DNA of 64,000 bases from Lotus japonicus (GCF_012489685.1 NC_080043.1:55388289-55452288); one strand, 5' to 3'. Shown: positions 1 through 12,659, numbered from the stretch's first letter. The notes: generated by a model from the sequence alone, not told the origin. Numbers and translations: made by a program.

Positions 1-899
1 CTTGGTCCTGGATAACGGTTTGGACTTGGAGCACTTAGGATATTCTCAGGAAGCTCTGAGATCCTAGCACTAGCAGCTTGAAAGAATTTGCGCCCAGATT
101 CAGAGTTGTTGGATGGGGAGGAATTAACAATATTGGTAACAAAAGGTATGGATGGAGTGGGAGAATGGGTTTCTTGTTCAGAATGGTCAGAGGGTTGTGG
201 TTCAGAGTCTTGTTTTTCAAGGGCTTGCTGCTTAGAGGCTTGTTGAGCTTCAGAGGCTTGTGAAGGATATGAAAGTAAAATGGTTGAAGTCTGTTCAGAG
301 GGTTGAGGAGTTTGGATTCTTTGCCAAAGAGGTTCATCTTCAATGGAAGGTTAAATTAATGAAGTCTTTGGTGGTGATGAACAGGTGGTGGTGATTGTGG
401 TGGTTGGTTGTATGACAGAGGTTTGTTGGATAGGAGGAGAAGGTAAAGCTTGGGTAGGAATGGGGTTAGACACAGCTAAAAGAGCATCAGATTCATCATC
501 ATCAATAAGAACTACAAACTTACTTGAGTTCCTAACAGAAGATCTTGTGGCTCTGGTGACTCTTGGTGCTTGAGGAGTTTCCTACTGAATAACCCTTGTA
601 GCAATTCTTACCTTCTTTTTCTCCTTCTAAGGTGGTGGCTCATCATCATCACCATCCTTAGAGTCATCCTTTGCAACCGTAGTATCCTCTTTCTTCCTCT
701 TTGTCTTCTTCTTCTTGGGGGATTCATAATCAGGAGCTTCTGGAAGAGCTCTGAAGAACTCATCTACATCAATCTCAAACCCAAGACTCTTCAGATCCTC
801 AAGATAGTAGATGATAGCCTCTGGATCATCAGCCTTAGACCAGAGGGGATAATCATTGAGAGGGATTCTTCTTCCCTTGATCTCTTTTGGTGTGATGAC

Positions 900-2221
900 T
901 GATGACCCGGGTTTATATGATGTTTTTAGGGTTTTTCCTTGTAGGGTTTGAGTCTTTTTCTTGTGTCTCATGTAGTGTTTCATGCATTCTCATGCATTTT
1001 TACTTTTATTTGTGCATTTGCATTAGTTTAGTAATTTTGTAGTTTTATAAGGGCTTTAGTTGCATTTTATTAGAGTTTAGGAGTCTTAGGCAATTTCCAC
1101 TTGTTTTAGAGCCTTTGTGCAAAACTGACCTTTAAGTTTCAAGATATTTTCCAAGCTTGTTCATCAAGGTTTCAGGTTGAATCAGCTGAAGAGGGAATGT
1201 CTAGAGGCTTGGAGAATTGAATGGAGGCTTAAAGAGGAGTAAAGAGGAGTTAAAATGAAGATAAAATTGTTTTCCAGCGAGTTAAGAGCGCCTAGGCGTG
1301 CTCCATTGGCGCCTAGGCGCCAATTGCTCTGTTCCAGTTTCTGGAATTGGCGCCTAGGCACCAATTACCTTCCAGAGGCACTTTTTCAGCATGGAATTGG
1401 CGCTCAGACGCTCTGAATTGGCGCCTGAGCGCCCGGAACAGCCCAAACTCGTGATTTTTGCCTATAAATAGGATTTTAGTCATTTTCTTTGGTAATCTTT
1501 GATATCTTTTCATACTTTGTAAAATTCAGAGGTAGAGGATCATCTAGGAGAGTGAGAGAGGACTTCCAAGCTTGTAATTCAGGTTCTTGCCATGCTTGGC
1601 TAATCTCTCTTCTAATGCTTTGGTTTTCTTTATAAGACTTTTCATATTTGAGTTATAATCTTAAGTTCTTTCCCACATGTTCTTCTTCTTTCCTTGAATC
1701 CCATTTTCTGAATATCATTCTAAGCTTGTATGCATGCTTGCTTTATGCTTTTCTATAATCAGAACGGAAGTTTGTTATAGATTAGGGAACCGATTTGGGA
1801 TTACCCCTTCTATGCTTTCTACTAGGAATAGAGGAAGGGTTGGGGTTTGATGGCCTGAATTTGCATGATCTAAAACCTCATCTAAATGACTAAGTACACA
1901 AGGAATTGGGCTTAGCTTTTAGTATGGGAGAATTGCTTATGTGAGGAATCAATAAGTGAGTAACTAGGCTATATCATCAAGGAGAAATTCATGAGTTCAT
2001 GTGCTTAGAATGATGTGCTTGAATTAACTAGTTGAACAAGAACCCAAAGCATGTTATTTTCTGAGTTTATGTTTATTTTCCCTTTTTACAACTTCGACGT
2101 TTCATCATCTCAATAAAACAAACCTTCAAACTCAAGGCTTAAGCTGAATTTAGTCACTCACAATCCCTGTGGTTCGATATTTAAAACCGGGTGGATTTGT
2201 ACACTTGCGGATTTACCAACA
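900..2221 (+). mobile_element. Solo LTR (1322 bp), Tat/Athila-like Gypsy, in element B ORF3
   Basis: Starts TGATGACCCGGG and ends GGATTTACCAACA, flanked by identical ATGAC at 895-899 and 2222-2226. There is no internal region, so this is a solo LTR left by LTR-LTR recombination. The right end (CCCTGTGGTTCGATA, then ACTTGCGG) resembles the 3' ends of Tat/Athila-group Gypsy LTRs; family and strand are inferred from that. A TATAAATAG box is at about 1463-1471. Between about 1287 and 1435 it carries several copies of the palindromic GGCGCCTAGGCGCC-type motif. Confidence 0.8.
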
Positions 2222-2763
2222 ATGACAGAGTCAGCCTCAATCTTCTTTTCTATCAGGCACATCCTCTTCATCGTTGTAGAAGTAAAGGCATCTCCGGCCA
2301 GAGTGGAGAGGTCTTTAGTGCATCCTGCAGCGATCAAGTCCTTCACCAGGTTGCTCTCAGCAAACAGATCAGATAACAGCCTTCCAAATTGAATGTACTT
2401 GATTGTGTTCTTGGTCACAGCAACAGTTGTTCTTGATCTTCTTATGCAGTCCTTCAGATAATTGAATAAGAAGTAAGGAAGACATATCTTCTGCTCAGTC
2501 TTGATGAAGTAAAGCATCACCTTCTGATTGAAGTTGATGTAGTCAAGAGAGCTTTCAATGGGTCTGGGATTGAAGCAGTTTAGCATAATATTGTGCCTGG
2601 TCCTTAAATCAAGATGAAGCTCTCTAGTCTTGTAATCAGACTTTCCAGGTTTCCAATTTGCATACAGCACCGAATTGATCGTGTCTTTAACTGCCTTCAA
2701 CTTGGAATCATTTGCTTGAAATCTGTAACCCTTGATAGTGTCTGGACCCAGAAGCAGAGCAAT

Positions 2764-3748
2764 CATGGTTGTAAAAACCGGACCGGACCGGCCGGTTCGA
2801 CCGGTTGAACCGGGAACCGGACCCCTTGCCGGTCCAAAGCACCCACAGAACCGCCTATGTTGAAAACCGTTGGTGAACCGTCCAAACCGGCATTGAACCG
2901 TGCGAACCGTTGAAAACCGGCCGATTGGCGGTTGTTGCCGGTTTTTTGTTTCTTTATATTTTTTTCGGATTTTGGAATAATGGGCTCGGCCCATACCCAA
3001 ATTTGGATTAAAAAAAAAAATGAAAACAGAAGGTTTTGAAAGAAAGTAGAATTAGAAACGTTTCATGACTTCATCACGTATCTATCACAGAAACGCCTCT
3101 GTGCTTCACGCCTTCACGTAAAAGCTCCACAACATCAACCCTAGTCACCCATCTCCGCCACGCTCCGCCCGCCGCTGCCACTGCTGTTCCTGGTGAGTAT
3201 CCACTCTAATCTCCTGACAGAGAAAGCAAGATGATGATGAAGGACGAAGGAGGCGCTCCTTTCTTCTTTCTATGCGTATGAGGAAAACAAGAAGAGTAAA
3301 AGGAATTAGGTTTTCTTTTTTAAACTAATTCAAAGGGCACAGTGCTAATTTTACGTGGCCAGTGCTGAATTGGTGGTACAATCATTGGGCTGAATTGGTG
3401 ACACAATGTTGGGCTGAATTGGTGGCACACAATGCATGATTCCTTTTTACATTGAATGGATAGTAATGGTATTGAATTTCATTCAATTTCCTTTTAAATG
3501 TCTTACGAATACTGGTTTTTTTATTTTATTTATTAGACAGCACAATCATTGGGAGTAATTGTTTTGAACTTCCTTTATTTATTTATTCGATAATTGTTTT
3601 AAATATTACCTTATATGTTACATATATATTCTTAAATAATATTAATGCGGTAATACCGGTTGAACCACGGTTTGATTACGGTTGAACCAAAGAACCGTGA
3701 ACCGGTACCCTCACCGGTTTACTCACCGGTCCGGTTTTAATAACCTTG
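2764..3748. mobile_element. Non-autonomous hAT-like DNA transposon (985 bp)
   Basis: The left end CATGGTTGTAAAAACCGGAC and the reverse complement of the right end CAAGGTTATTAAAACCGGAC match at all but four positions, giving terminal inverted repeats. Both sides carry the 8-bp duplication AGAGCAAT (2756-2763 and 3749-3756), the length typical of hAT insertions. Both ends are packed with ACCGG, CCGGTT and GGTTNNACCGG words. No transposase is visible, so it would depend on an autonomous partner. Excising it with one TSD copy restores collinearity of B's ORF3. The hAT assignment rests on TSD length and CA..TG ends only. Confidence 0.75.
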
Positions 3749-4610
3749 AGAGCAATTGATCTCTCAGTGATGATGATCTTCTTGCCCAACACATAGCAAA
3801 CCACTTGAAGATCGTCACAATCAGCATGTTTTCATAATTCTTTCACCAACTTGTCGTAGATGGGTCTAGTAAGCCTGTTGAAATATCCTTCCCAGCCTTG
3901 AAGCTTAACTGCTGGACGGAGATCCAACCCATTTTCTGCTATATTCTTGAAATCAACTCGCAATTCGCAAAGGACCTGAATATCTTTTGGAGAGAAATTG
4001 CAAGTAACTTCACAACCTCTCTGAGCAATCGGAACGGCTTTCTCTGACTATTAAGTCTCAGCCTGAGTTGATTCATTTGATCATGATCCAAGAATTGGAC
4101 CAGATTGACCAGTTGCAAGTCCCACAATCAACTTAGGAAACACTTTGCCATCTGCAGAATCAACTTTCTCTGATCTTTCCATGGCGGAAGAGGGTTTGGG
4201 TAGAAGGAAGACGAATAGGAAAGAGAAGAGAGGGTTTTGAAGAAAGACTTAGAGCTTTTGAATTAAGAGAGAGAAATGAAGAAAGTGTAGTGGAGAACGT
4301 GTGTGCATAAGTGGGTTTAAAGGTAATCGTTGGCGGTTGTACAACCAAAAGTAAAATCAACGGCTAGAAATTAATGATAATAAGTTAAATAGTAAATGCA
4401 TATAACACATGGTGGAGAATGAGCAGATCAAAATCATTACAACAGATTATCTCAAGAGGCACAAGGAACGAGGCATCAGAATAAACTGACACACGTTTGC
4501 TGTCTTGTCTCAGAGTGATTACCAATGGGTACACAACATCTGACAAGGTTACCTTCTGAACTAGACATCTTCTGATAAGAAGCATCATAGTCAGAGGTTA
4601 TGATCCATCT

Positions 4611-7600
4611 TCATATTGGACAAAAGTCTATATTCAGATTTTTCAGTATAAAATTAAATCTATCCTCTACTAAGGGCTTTGAAAAGATATCTGTCCATTG
4701 ATGGTCAGTATCAACAAACTTCATAAGAAGTATGCTCTTCTGAACATAATCTCTAATAAAATGATACTTTACCTCAATGTGCTTTGCCCTTGAATGTAAG
4801 ATTGGATTCTTACTGAGTGAGATAGCAGCACTATTGTTGCAGTAAATTGGAATATTGCTTTCAAGGATTTGATAATCCTCTAGCTGATGTTTCATCCAGA
4901 GCATCTAACTGCTGCAAATAGCTGCTGAGATATATTCTGCCACTGCAGTGGATAGTGCAATGGTTGACTGCCTCTTGCTTGCCCATGAGATTAAATTACT
5001 TCCCAGAAATTGACAATTTCAAAAAGTACATTTTCTTTCTGTTCTATCTTCACCATAATCAGCATCACAATAACCTGAAAGCTTATACTCTGACGTTTTC
5101 TTATACATCAAGTCAAGGTTAGTGGTACTTTTCAGATATTTGAGAATTCTCTTAACAGAAGTTAAGTGAGTTTCTCTCGGATCCAATTGGAATCGAGCAC
5201 ATAAATGTACACTAAAGAGAATATCTGGCCTAGATGCAGTTAAGTAAAGAAGAGAGCATATCATACCACGATAGAGCTTTTGACATACTTTGCCACTGGC
5301 ATCTTCTTTCTCCAAAATGCATGTAGGATGCATTGGAGTCTTGGCTATTGTACCTTATGTCATGTTAAACTTCTTCAGAAGTTCCTTTGTTTACTTGCTC
5401 TGATGGATATATGTTGCTTTTTTTTTGATCAACTTGTATTCCCAGAAAATACTTAAGTTCTCCCATCATGCTCATTTTAAATTCAGCCTGCATCATCTCA
5501 GAAAATTCCTTGCAAAGAGATGGATTAGTAGATCCAAATATAATATCATCAACATAAATTTGCACAATTAAGATATCATCTTTGTAAGTTTTGCAAAAGA
5601 GAGTTGTATTTACTTTACCCCTTACAAACTCATTTTCCAGAAGGAATGAGCTTAATCTCTCATACCATGCTCTGGGAGCTTGCTTCAGACCATAAAGAGA
5701 TTTCTTCAACTTGAAGACATGGTCAGGGTTTTTCTCATCTTCAAAACCAGGAGGTTGATGTACGTACACTTCTTCAGAGATGTATCCATTGAAGAAGGCA
5801 CTCTTGACATCCATTTGATGAAGAACTATGTTATGATTCACAGAGAATGAGATCAACAGTATGATAGTTTCTAATCTTGCTACTGGAGCAAACATTTCAG
5901 TATAATCTATCCCTTCTTGCTGACTGTAGCCTTGAGCAACTAGCCTTGCTTTGTTTCTGACTACTTCTCTTTTCTCATTAAGTTTGTTTCTGTCGACCCA
6001 TTTTGTTCCAATAATATGAGCACCTTTGGGTTTCTGGACAAGATTCCAGACATCATTCTTGGAGAATTGATTCAACTCTTCTTCTATGGCCAGAATCCAG
6101 TCCTTGTCTTGAAGAGCCTCATCAACTGACTTTGGTTCAATTAATGACACCAATCCCTTCAGGCTTAGTAGAGTCTCTTTAGAGGGTCTGAATGTTGATC
6201 TGGTTCTGACTGGTTAATCTTTGTTTTACATAATCAGTTCTTTAGGGTGAGAGGCAATTATTCTGCTCTTCTTCTGAAATTGCGGATGAGAGGGACTAGC
6301 TTCTTATGGAGAGTCTTCCTCTGGCTCAGATTGCTCTGAATCCTTGCCTTTATCATAAACAGTTATGCTCATATTTCCAAACTTATCAGCTAGCTTTGAC
6401 TTGTCAGTGTCAAACTTATCATCAAATCTAACATGAATAGACTCCTCAATAGTTTTAGCTTAAGTATTATAAAGTCTAAAACCTTTAGAGCGATCAGAAT
6501 AACCAAGTAATAGACATTTAGAAGATTTAGAATCAAATTTATGCAATCTATCCTTAGTATTCAAAACATAGCAAACACAACCAAAAGGATGAAAATAAGA
6601 AATGTCGGGCTTTATATTCTTCCACAATTCATAAGGAGTCTTATTCAGAATTGGTCTGATAGAGATCATGTTCTGAATGTAACATGTTGTGTTTACTGCC
6701 TCTGCCCAGAAGTGCTTTGCCATGTCAGTTTCTTGGAGCATGGTTCTAGCCATCTCTTGGAGAGTTCTATTTTTCCTCTCAACAACACCATTCTGTTGAG
6801 GATTTCTAGGACAAGAGAAATCATGTGATATCCCGTAGGTATCAAACAGACTCTCAAACTTGTCATTTTCAAACTCTCCATCATGATCACTTCTAACACG
6901 CACAATTCTACAACTCTTCTCGTTTTGCACTTGGGCAATGAAGGTAAAGAACACAGAATGAGACTCATCCTTGCGGCTTAAGAATTTTACCCATGTCCAG
7001 CGGCTAAAGTCATCAACAATGATCATCCCATATCTCTTGCCACCTATAGACTCAGTTTTTACTGGTCTAAATAGGTCGATATGCAGAAGTTCCAACGGCC
7101 TAGAGGTGGAAACAACATTCTTTGCCTTGAAAGGGACTTTTGTAAATTTGCCTTTCTGACATGCTTCACAAAGAGCGTATGAAGAGAACTTCAGAGTGGG
7201 TAACCCCCTGACAAGGTCAAGCTTACTCAGCTGAGAAATCTTTCTCATACTGGCATGCCCTAACCGTCTATGTCATACCCATTACTCCTCATTAACAGAA
7301 AGAAGGCACTTTACTTTCTGAGTTTCCAACTCAGATAATCTGATCTTATAAGTGTTGTTCCGTCTCTTGCTGTTAAACAGAACATAGTCATCGATCTAAC
7401 TTACAGCCCTGCAAGACTTTTGATTGAAAATAACATCATAACCCCTGTCAGCTAATTGACTTATTGACAAAAGTTATGTGTTAAACCATCTACCAACAGA
7501 ACATTATCAATGCATGGACTATTATCAATACCAATAGTACCAGAACCAACAATTTTACCCTTCTCATTGCCTCCAAAACCAACTTCGCCTCCAGGCTTAA

Positions 7601-7709
7601 GTTTCAAGTCTTGGAACATACGCCTTTCTCCCGTCATGTGTCGCGATCATCCACTGTCCAGATACCATGATTGGTGTTTCAGTGGAGCGATCAAGGATAT
7701 CTGCAACAT
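4611..7709 (-). pseudogene. pol: Copia pol (PR-INT-RT-RH) of element B, decayed
   Basis: Order on the minus strand: protease region near 7600-7700, integrase (7248-6460, with DLFRPV, VRSDHDGEF and [12 protein letters not shown] carrying the D, D and E positions), RT (6153-5365, with [11 protein letters not shown] and YVDDIIFGS) and RNase H (5333-4611, with [13 protein letters not shown] and DIFSKPL near the end). Several frameshifts and stops separate these blocks, and the RNase H AEAEYIS segment is disrupted around 4900-4960. The encoded enzyme cannot be made as one protein. The first pol ATG overlaps the end of gag in a different frame, as in A and C. Confidence 0.9.
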
Positions 7710-9465
7710 AGATGATCTTTTCCTTAGGTACCCATTTTCTGGGTCCTTTCTTGTTACTTACCCTAGAGGTTCTGGTGACCTTTGGTTTCTCAACATGGTA
7801 ATGCAAGGGAATCTGAGCATGATATTTAGACATAGAGAAAGTTCCATTTTTGAGAGGGGTGTTAGCTATTTTATCAGGCAACGGTTCAGGCAGTATAGTA
7901 CCAGAGGGTACTAAATGTTCATACAAAGATTTTGCCTTAGGCATAGGAGGCTCCTTTCTACTGGGTCTAGAATAGCCAGTGCCATACATTCCATTTCTGC
8001 TTACGCCATAGATCATTGAAGCCATTAAGCTTCTATCTACGCTTTTAGCTAGGAATCTTTGAAAAGACTTTTCATATTTTGATTCATTCTTACTATCAGA
8101 GGCATCACAAGCAACAACTTCTTCTAATTTAACAATTTGATTTTTGAGCACAGAGTTAGAATTTACTAAAGCATGATTACACTTATTTAATTCAGAAATT
8201 ATTTTCTCATGTTCAGTAGAAGTTTTAGAGACAGCAGAGAAATCCCTTTTCAACTTTTTATGCTTAGTCAGAAGAGAGTTATATTTATCCATAATTTCAG
8301 ACAAAGCATTTTTAAGTTCAGAAGTTGAGAAAGATGCGAATACCTCATTTCATCATTTGAGTCTGGATCATCCTCTGATGCAGATTCAGCATTAGGTGCA
8401 TCTTTAGACTCTGCATCTTTGTCCTTGACAATTGCCATGAGTCCTTCAACGATCTCACCATCAGAGTCTACTTCTTCTGACTCTGAGTCATCAAAAGTCA
8501 CCATGAGGCCTTTCTTGGCTTTGAAATGCTTCTTTGGCTTTTTGTCCTTTTTCAGGTTTGGACAATCACTCTTGTAGTGTCCTGATTCTTTGCATTCAAA
8601 GCAAGTGACTTCTTTTGATGAGAACGTCTTCTGACCAGATGAAGATTCATGCTTTCCTTTGTCCTTTGATGAACCTTTGTACTTGCTCTGCCTGTGCTTC
8701 CAGGGTTAGCTCATCTTCATCAGAATCACCAGAGGTTTCTTCAGACACTTCAGCTGCTTGGAGAGCTTTTGCCTTTTCAGATTTGGATTTCAAGGCTATG
8801 GACTTCTTCCTGTGAGTCTGATGCTCTTCACGATCTAACTCATGACTCTTCAGCATACTTATGAGTTCTTCCAAACTCAACTGGTCAAGATCTCTTGAAA
8901 ACTTCAAGGAAGTTATCAAGGGTACCCAGTTTTCAGGAAGACCTCTAAGAATCTTCTTGACATGATCAGCAGTGGTATAGCTTTTGTTGAGAAGTCTTAT
9001 TCCAGAAATAATCAACTGGAATCTGGAAAACATATCTTCAATGGATTCATCAGGTTCCATCTGGAAAGCTTCGTACTTCCTGATCAAAGACAACACATTT
9101 GTCTCTTTCACTTCTTTGTTTCCTTCATGAGTCATCTTTAAGGAATCAAAGATAGACTTAGCATACTCACGATCTACTTTCTTTTGATATTCTTCAAAAG
9201 AGATAGCATTGAGAAGAATGGTTCTAGCTTTGTGATGTTCTGAGAATTTCTTCTTCAGCTCTGCCGTCATATTTTCTCTTGAGAGCTTTTTTCCATCAGC
9301 ATCAACTGGATGCGTATAACCATCCACGATAATATCCCAAAGATCAGCATCGAAGCCAAGAAAGAAGCTTTCGATTCTATCTTTCTAGTACTCGAACTTG
9401 TGTCCATCAAAGATAGGAGGTTTTGCACTGTAGACATCCTTTTGCGCATCACTGGTGGTAGCCAT
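7597..9465 (-). pseudogene. gag: Copia gag of element B, decayed
   Basis: The start at 9465 aligns with the gag starts of A and C. An in-frame TAG at 9385-9387 replaces the Trp of the FEYWKDR motif, within the first 30 codons. Near 8650-8720 a deletion shifts the frame just upstream of the CCHC zinc knuckle, which survives in another frame around 8560-8610. The C-terminal part (8304-7597) is open and ends AYVPRLET, as in A and C. Gag would form the cytoplasmic particle that packages element RNA; this copy cannot encode it intact. Confidence 0.88.
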
Positions 9466-9527
9466 CACAGTTTTTCACACCGGCCCGGATCATTGAACAC
9501 TGTTAGGTGTGGTAATCAGAACTTGCA

Positions 9528-9538
9528 CTCTGATACCA
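9528..9538 (-). other. Primer-binding site, element B
   Basis: The minus strand reads TGGTATCAGAG, complementary to the 3' end of initiator tRNA-Met. It lies two bases inside the 5' LTR border, at the same place as in A and C. Confidence 0.85.
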
Positions 9539-9540
9539 AT

Positions 9541-10652
9541 TGAAGATACGAAAAATGATAGAAAGGGGTGGGGGGGTTTGAATAGCGTTTTCAACTAAAA
9601 CCTTTTCCCTCTTGAGATTTAGACAAATCTCTCGAACAAACAACACAAGGTGCAAAGATAAGAGATGAAGAGAAGCACACAAGTATTTTATCCTGGTTCA
9701 CTTGATAATCGCTCAAGTTAGTCCAGTCCACCCGTTAAGGTGATTTCTTCCTTCTTAGAATGAAGGCAATCCACTATTCAATGTTTGTTACAACTGCACT
9801 AGCAACCTGCTCAGTGACTAACAATACAATGAACTAGCTAACACTAAGATTCACTCTGTTAGTCTTCTCAAGGAGCTGACCAACCTTGGTCCCTTAAGGA
9901 AATCAAACTAACTATTTGAGGGTTTTGGGTTTACAATGAATGCTTCTATGAAAGCTAAATCAAACACAGTAAGAATGTTTGAAGAAAGATTGCTAAGAGA
10001 ATATTGAATGATTTCTTAAGCTTGTACACAGTTTCTTAGCCTCTTCTTCCAACTTCAGCCTCTATTTATACTCCAAGGATTAGGGTTGTAATCGTTGTTT
10101 GAAATGCTACCGTTGGAGGGCAAATCCGGAACTTCCAGATTCTGTTGTGGCTGAACGTCTTAGGTAAGGTCGTCAGGATAGTACAAATGCTTTTGTACTT
10201 GGACAGCGACGTGAGCCTTATCCTAGTTGACTTCTGATCAGACGACGCTTCATGTTGGAACTTGTGAATCTTAGTGATCAGAGTCAGAGGGAAGCTTGGA
10301 TCCTCTGACCTTCGTATCTTCTGCTTCTGGACATCAGAGTTGGAAGTACTTGGTCTTCAGAGCCAGCTTACTCTTGGACTTCAGAATCTTTACTTCAGAG
10401 CTTCTGGACCTTCAGAGCTTCTAGTCTTCAAAATTTGAAGTGATATGAATCCACATTAGAGCTTATCATCTTCAGAACTTCTGAAGCATATACTACTGTT
10501 CAATCAGAACATAGTGAGTGCGAAAGCGTTGCGTTGGTTACTCTTGGGCTAAATGCTTCTGATAATTGTGAGTATTGACCAGAGTCAGAGCCTGTCATTT
10601 AAACACTCAAAAACCAATGTTAGAGTACCATAATTGTTCATACACAATAGTT
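9541..10652 (-). repeat. 5' LTR of element B, main part
   Basis: Starts TGAAGATACG next to the primer site and aligns with the 1206-bp LTRs of element A, but with many differences. It is cut at 10652 by insertion of element A; the last 56 bases are at 22802-22857. About 1168 bp when rejoined. The text is rich in TCAGAG/TTCTGA words. The ATATAAATAGAGG-type box near 10070 (minus strand) matches the TATA position of the A and C LTRs. Confidence 0.88.
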
Positions 10653-11858
10653 TGAAGGTATGAAAAACGGTAGAAAGGGGGGGTTTGAATAACGTTTTCA
10701 AGATAAAGCTTCCACCTTAAAGATTTTGACAAATCTTTCGAGAACTTAAGTGCTAAAGATAAGAGATAGAAAAGCACACAAGGATTTTATCCTGGTTCAC
10801 TTGATAAATCACTCAAGCTACTCCAGTCCACCCATTAAGGTGATTTCTTCCTTCTTAGAATGAAGGCAATCCACTAATCAGGTAAGAGTTACAACTGCAC
10901 TTGAAACCTACAAGTGACTAACAATTACACTGACTTAGCTCACACTAAGATTCACTCTCTTAGTCTTCTCTAGGATCCGATCAACCTTGATCTCCTAAAG
11001 GAACTAAACAAACTGTTTATCAAAGAATTGTTTACAAGAGATTTGCTTCTAAAAAGCTAATAGTAAACTCAATGAATTACAGATGAAAGAAAGCTTAGAA
11101 GAATTTGAAATTGTCTTGCGCGTATGTGAATGCTACTCGCTGCTTCTTTCAGTCTTCAGCCTCTTTATATACTCCAAGGATTAGGGTTGAGCGTTGCATG
11201 GGAAATGCTACCGTTGGAGGGCATTTCTGGAAAATCCAGCTTCTGCTGTGTCTGAGACTGTTAGGTAGGTCGTCAGGAAGGTACAGTTGCTTTTGTACTT
11301 GGATAGCGACTTGACCTTTAAACCTAGGAGACTTCTGATCAGGAGAAAGCTTCATGTTGGAACTTGTGAAGCCGGTTGATCAGAGTCAGAGGGATAGCCC
11401 AGATCCTCTGACCATTGTTTCTTCTGATTCTGAACTCAGAGGGAAGTACATGATCTTCAGAGTATCTTGCTTCTGGACATCAAAATTTCACTAATCAGCT
11501 TCTGGATCTTCAGAGTCTTCTACACCATCAGAATATCTGAGCCTTCAGTGTTTCTTGGTTATCAGACTTTCTGGATCTTCAGAACTTCTAGTGACTGAGT
11601 CCACATCAGAGTTTGTATAACTTCAGAACTTCTGAAGCTTTTCCACTGTTCATACTGAACATGGTGAATGCGAAAGCGTTGCTTGGGTCGCTCTTTAACA
11701 CAGTGCTTCTGATTTGTGTGAGATTGAGTTGAGGTCAGAGCCTGTAAATAGCACACTCAGAAAAACACGTTAGAGTACCACAATTGTTCATATCAAAAGG
11801 TTAACTTGTAATCATCAAAACATAGAGTTGTACTACTAGATCAAAACTTGATCTTACA
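10653..11858 (-). repeat. 3' LTR of element A
   Basis: 1206 bp, TGAAGGTATG..CTTACA as written on the plus strand. Nearly identical to 21591-22796. The minus-strand TATA box TATATAAAGAG is at 11161-11171. Small plus- and minus-strand ORFs within it recur in each LTR copy only because the LTR recurs. Confidence 0.95.
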
Positions 11859-11860
11859 AT

Positions 11861-11872
11861 CTCCCCCTTTTT
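11861..11872 (-). other. Polypurine tract, element A
   Basis: The minus strand reads AAAAAGGGGGAG two bases from the 3' LTR border, the expected priming site for plus-strand DNA synthesis. Confidence 0.85.
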
Positions 11873-12598
11873 GATGATGACATAACTAAGATTTTTGATG
11901 AACAATTCTTAAACATTAAACTGAATTCACTCAGAGTTTAGAGATATAGAATAAGACTTATCCTGATGTGAATAGTTTATCTTGCTCATTCTGAATTCAA
12001 GTCACTGCTTGATTCTGAGCTTAGCTCCCCCAGAATCTAATACTTGATGAAAACATTAGTAAAGTCTAGATTCTGAGCTAAATGATATAAGAGTTCAGAG
12101 TGAAAAACTTATGACATAGATGAAAATAGAGTAATCAGAGCGCATAAGTAATCAGAGTCACGGACAAGGTATCAGAGTCTTGGGTATCAGAGTCAAATTA
12201 GAATCACTTCAGAAGAAGTGAAATGTATTCCTTGTATTTGCCCACTGACACATCTATGGTCATAAAGGTGGAACTCTTAAATTCTCCAAAAGAAAAATAA
12301 ATCACACTAACACATCTTACACATCAAAAACTGGGTTTACTCCCCCTTTTTGTCATAAGCAAAAAGCTTGGGGTGTGAAAAACTTAGCTTGAAGTACAAG
12401 GTACTCCCCCTTAGAGAAGGTCTAAGTTTAAAGAAAATGAAAACGATGCATGAAACAGAGTTAGGCGAAATAAATAGAAGAGTTAATGCAAGATAAGAAC
12501 GTTTACCACCGGCCAAGGGAGTAAAGAGGAGGGTCAGTTACCAAGAACTTAACCGCGAGAAACTGTAGGAGCATTAACTTTCAGAGAGAAAGTGAAGC
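11873..12598 (-). other. Non-coding spacer with extra PPT-like tracts, element A
   Basis: No ORF supported. On the minus strand this spacer holds three further G-rich purine tracts resembling the polypurine tract (plus-strand CTCCCCC near 12024, ACTCCCCCTTTTT near 12340, ACTCCCCCTTAGAG near 12402). The one near 12340 copies the PPT almost exactly, followed by GTCATAAG. The same set occurs in element C. Repeated PPT-like motifs upstream of the 3' LTR are a known Sirevirus trait. TCAGAG words are frequent. Confidence 0.6.
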
Positions 12599-12608
12599 CT
12601 ATATAAAG
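12599..12608 (+). promoter_or_regulatory. TATA box for the antisense ORF of element A
   Basis: CTATATAAAG lies 52-61 bases upstream of the ATG at 12660, on the strand opposite to gag-pol. A start site about 30 bases downstream would leave a short leader. The box and its surroundings are conserved in element C (28288-28297). Inferred from sequence only. Confidence 0.6.
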
Positions 12609-12659
12609 CGTTGGAGAGAGAGGTAAACTTCACAACTCGAACAATTTTCAGTAAAAATA

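Larger units (their letters stand above)
1..4182 (-). pseudogene. ORF3 (env-position protein) of element B, interrupted
   Basis: Reading from the ATG at 4182, the product aligns with ORF3 of A and C: N-terminal GLATGQ block, the FNRL..YDKL segment, the KKIIITE segment, YINFNQKVML, CLPYFLF, GRLLSDLF and, after an insertion, RRIPLNDYPLW. The match runs in pieces at 3749-4182, 2222-2763 and 1-899, separated by a hAT-like element and a solo LTR. Removing each insertion with one TSD copy rejoins the similarity exactly. A further lesion is an in-frame stop at 3832-3834 where A and C have Trp. The start at 4182 aligns with the MVSQ start of A and C, which supports that choice there. The C-terminal proline-rich and coiled-coil parts run off the left edge. 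Function unknown; see ORF3 of A. Confidence 0.85.

Noticed and set aside
11105..11355. Overlapping small ORFs on both strands that recur at 22043-22293, 26813-27042 and 37740-37969
   Set aside because: They repeat only because the Copia LTR repeats; no initiation context or frame-specific conservation.
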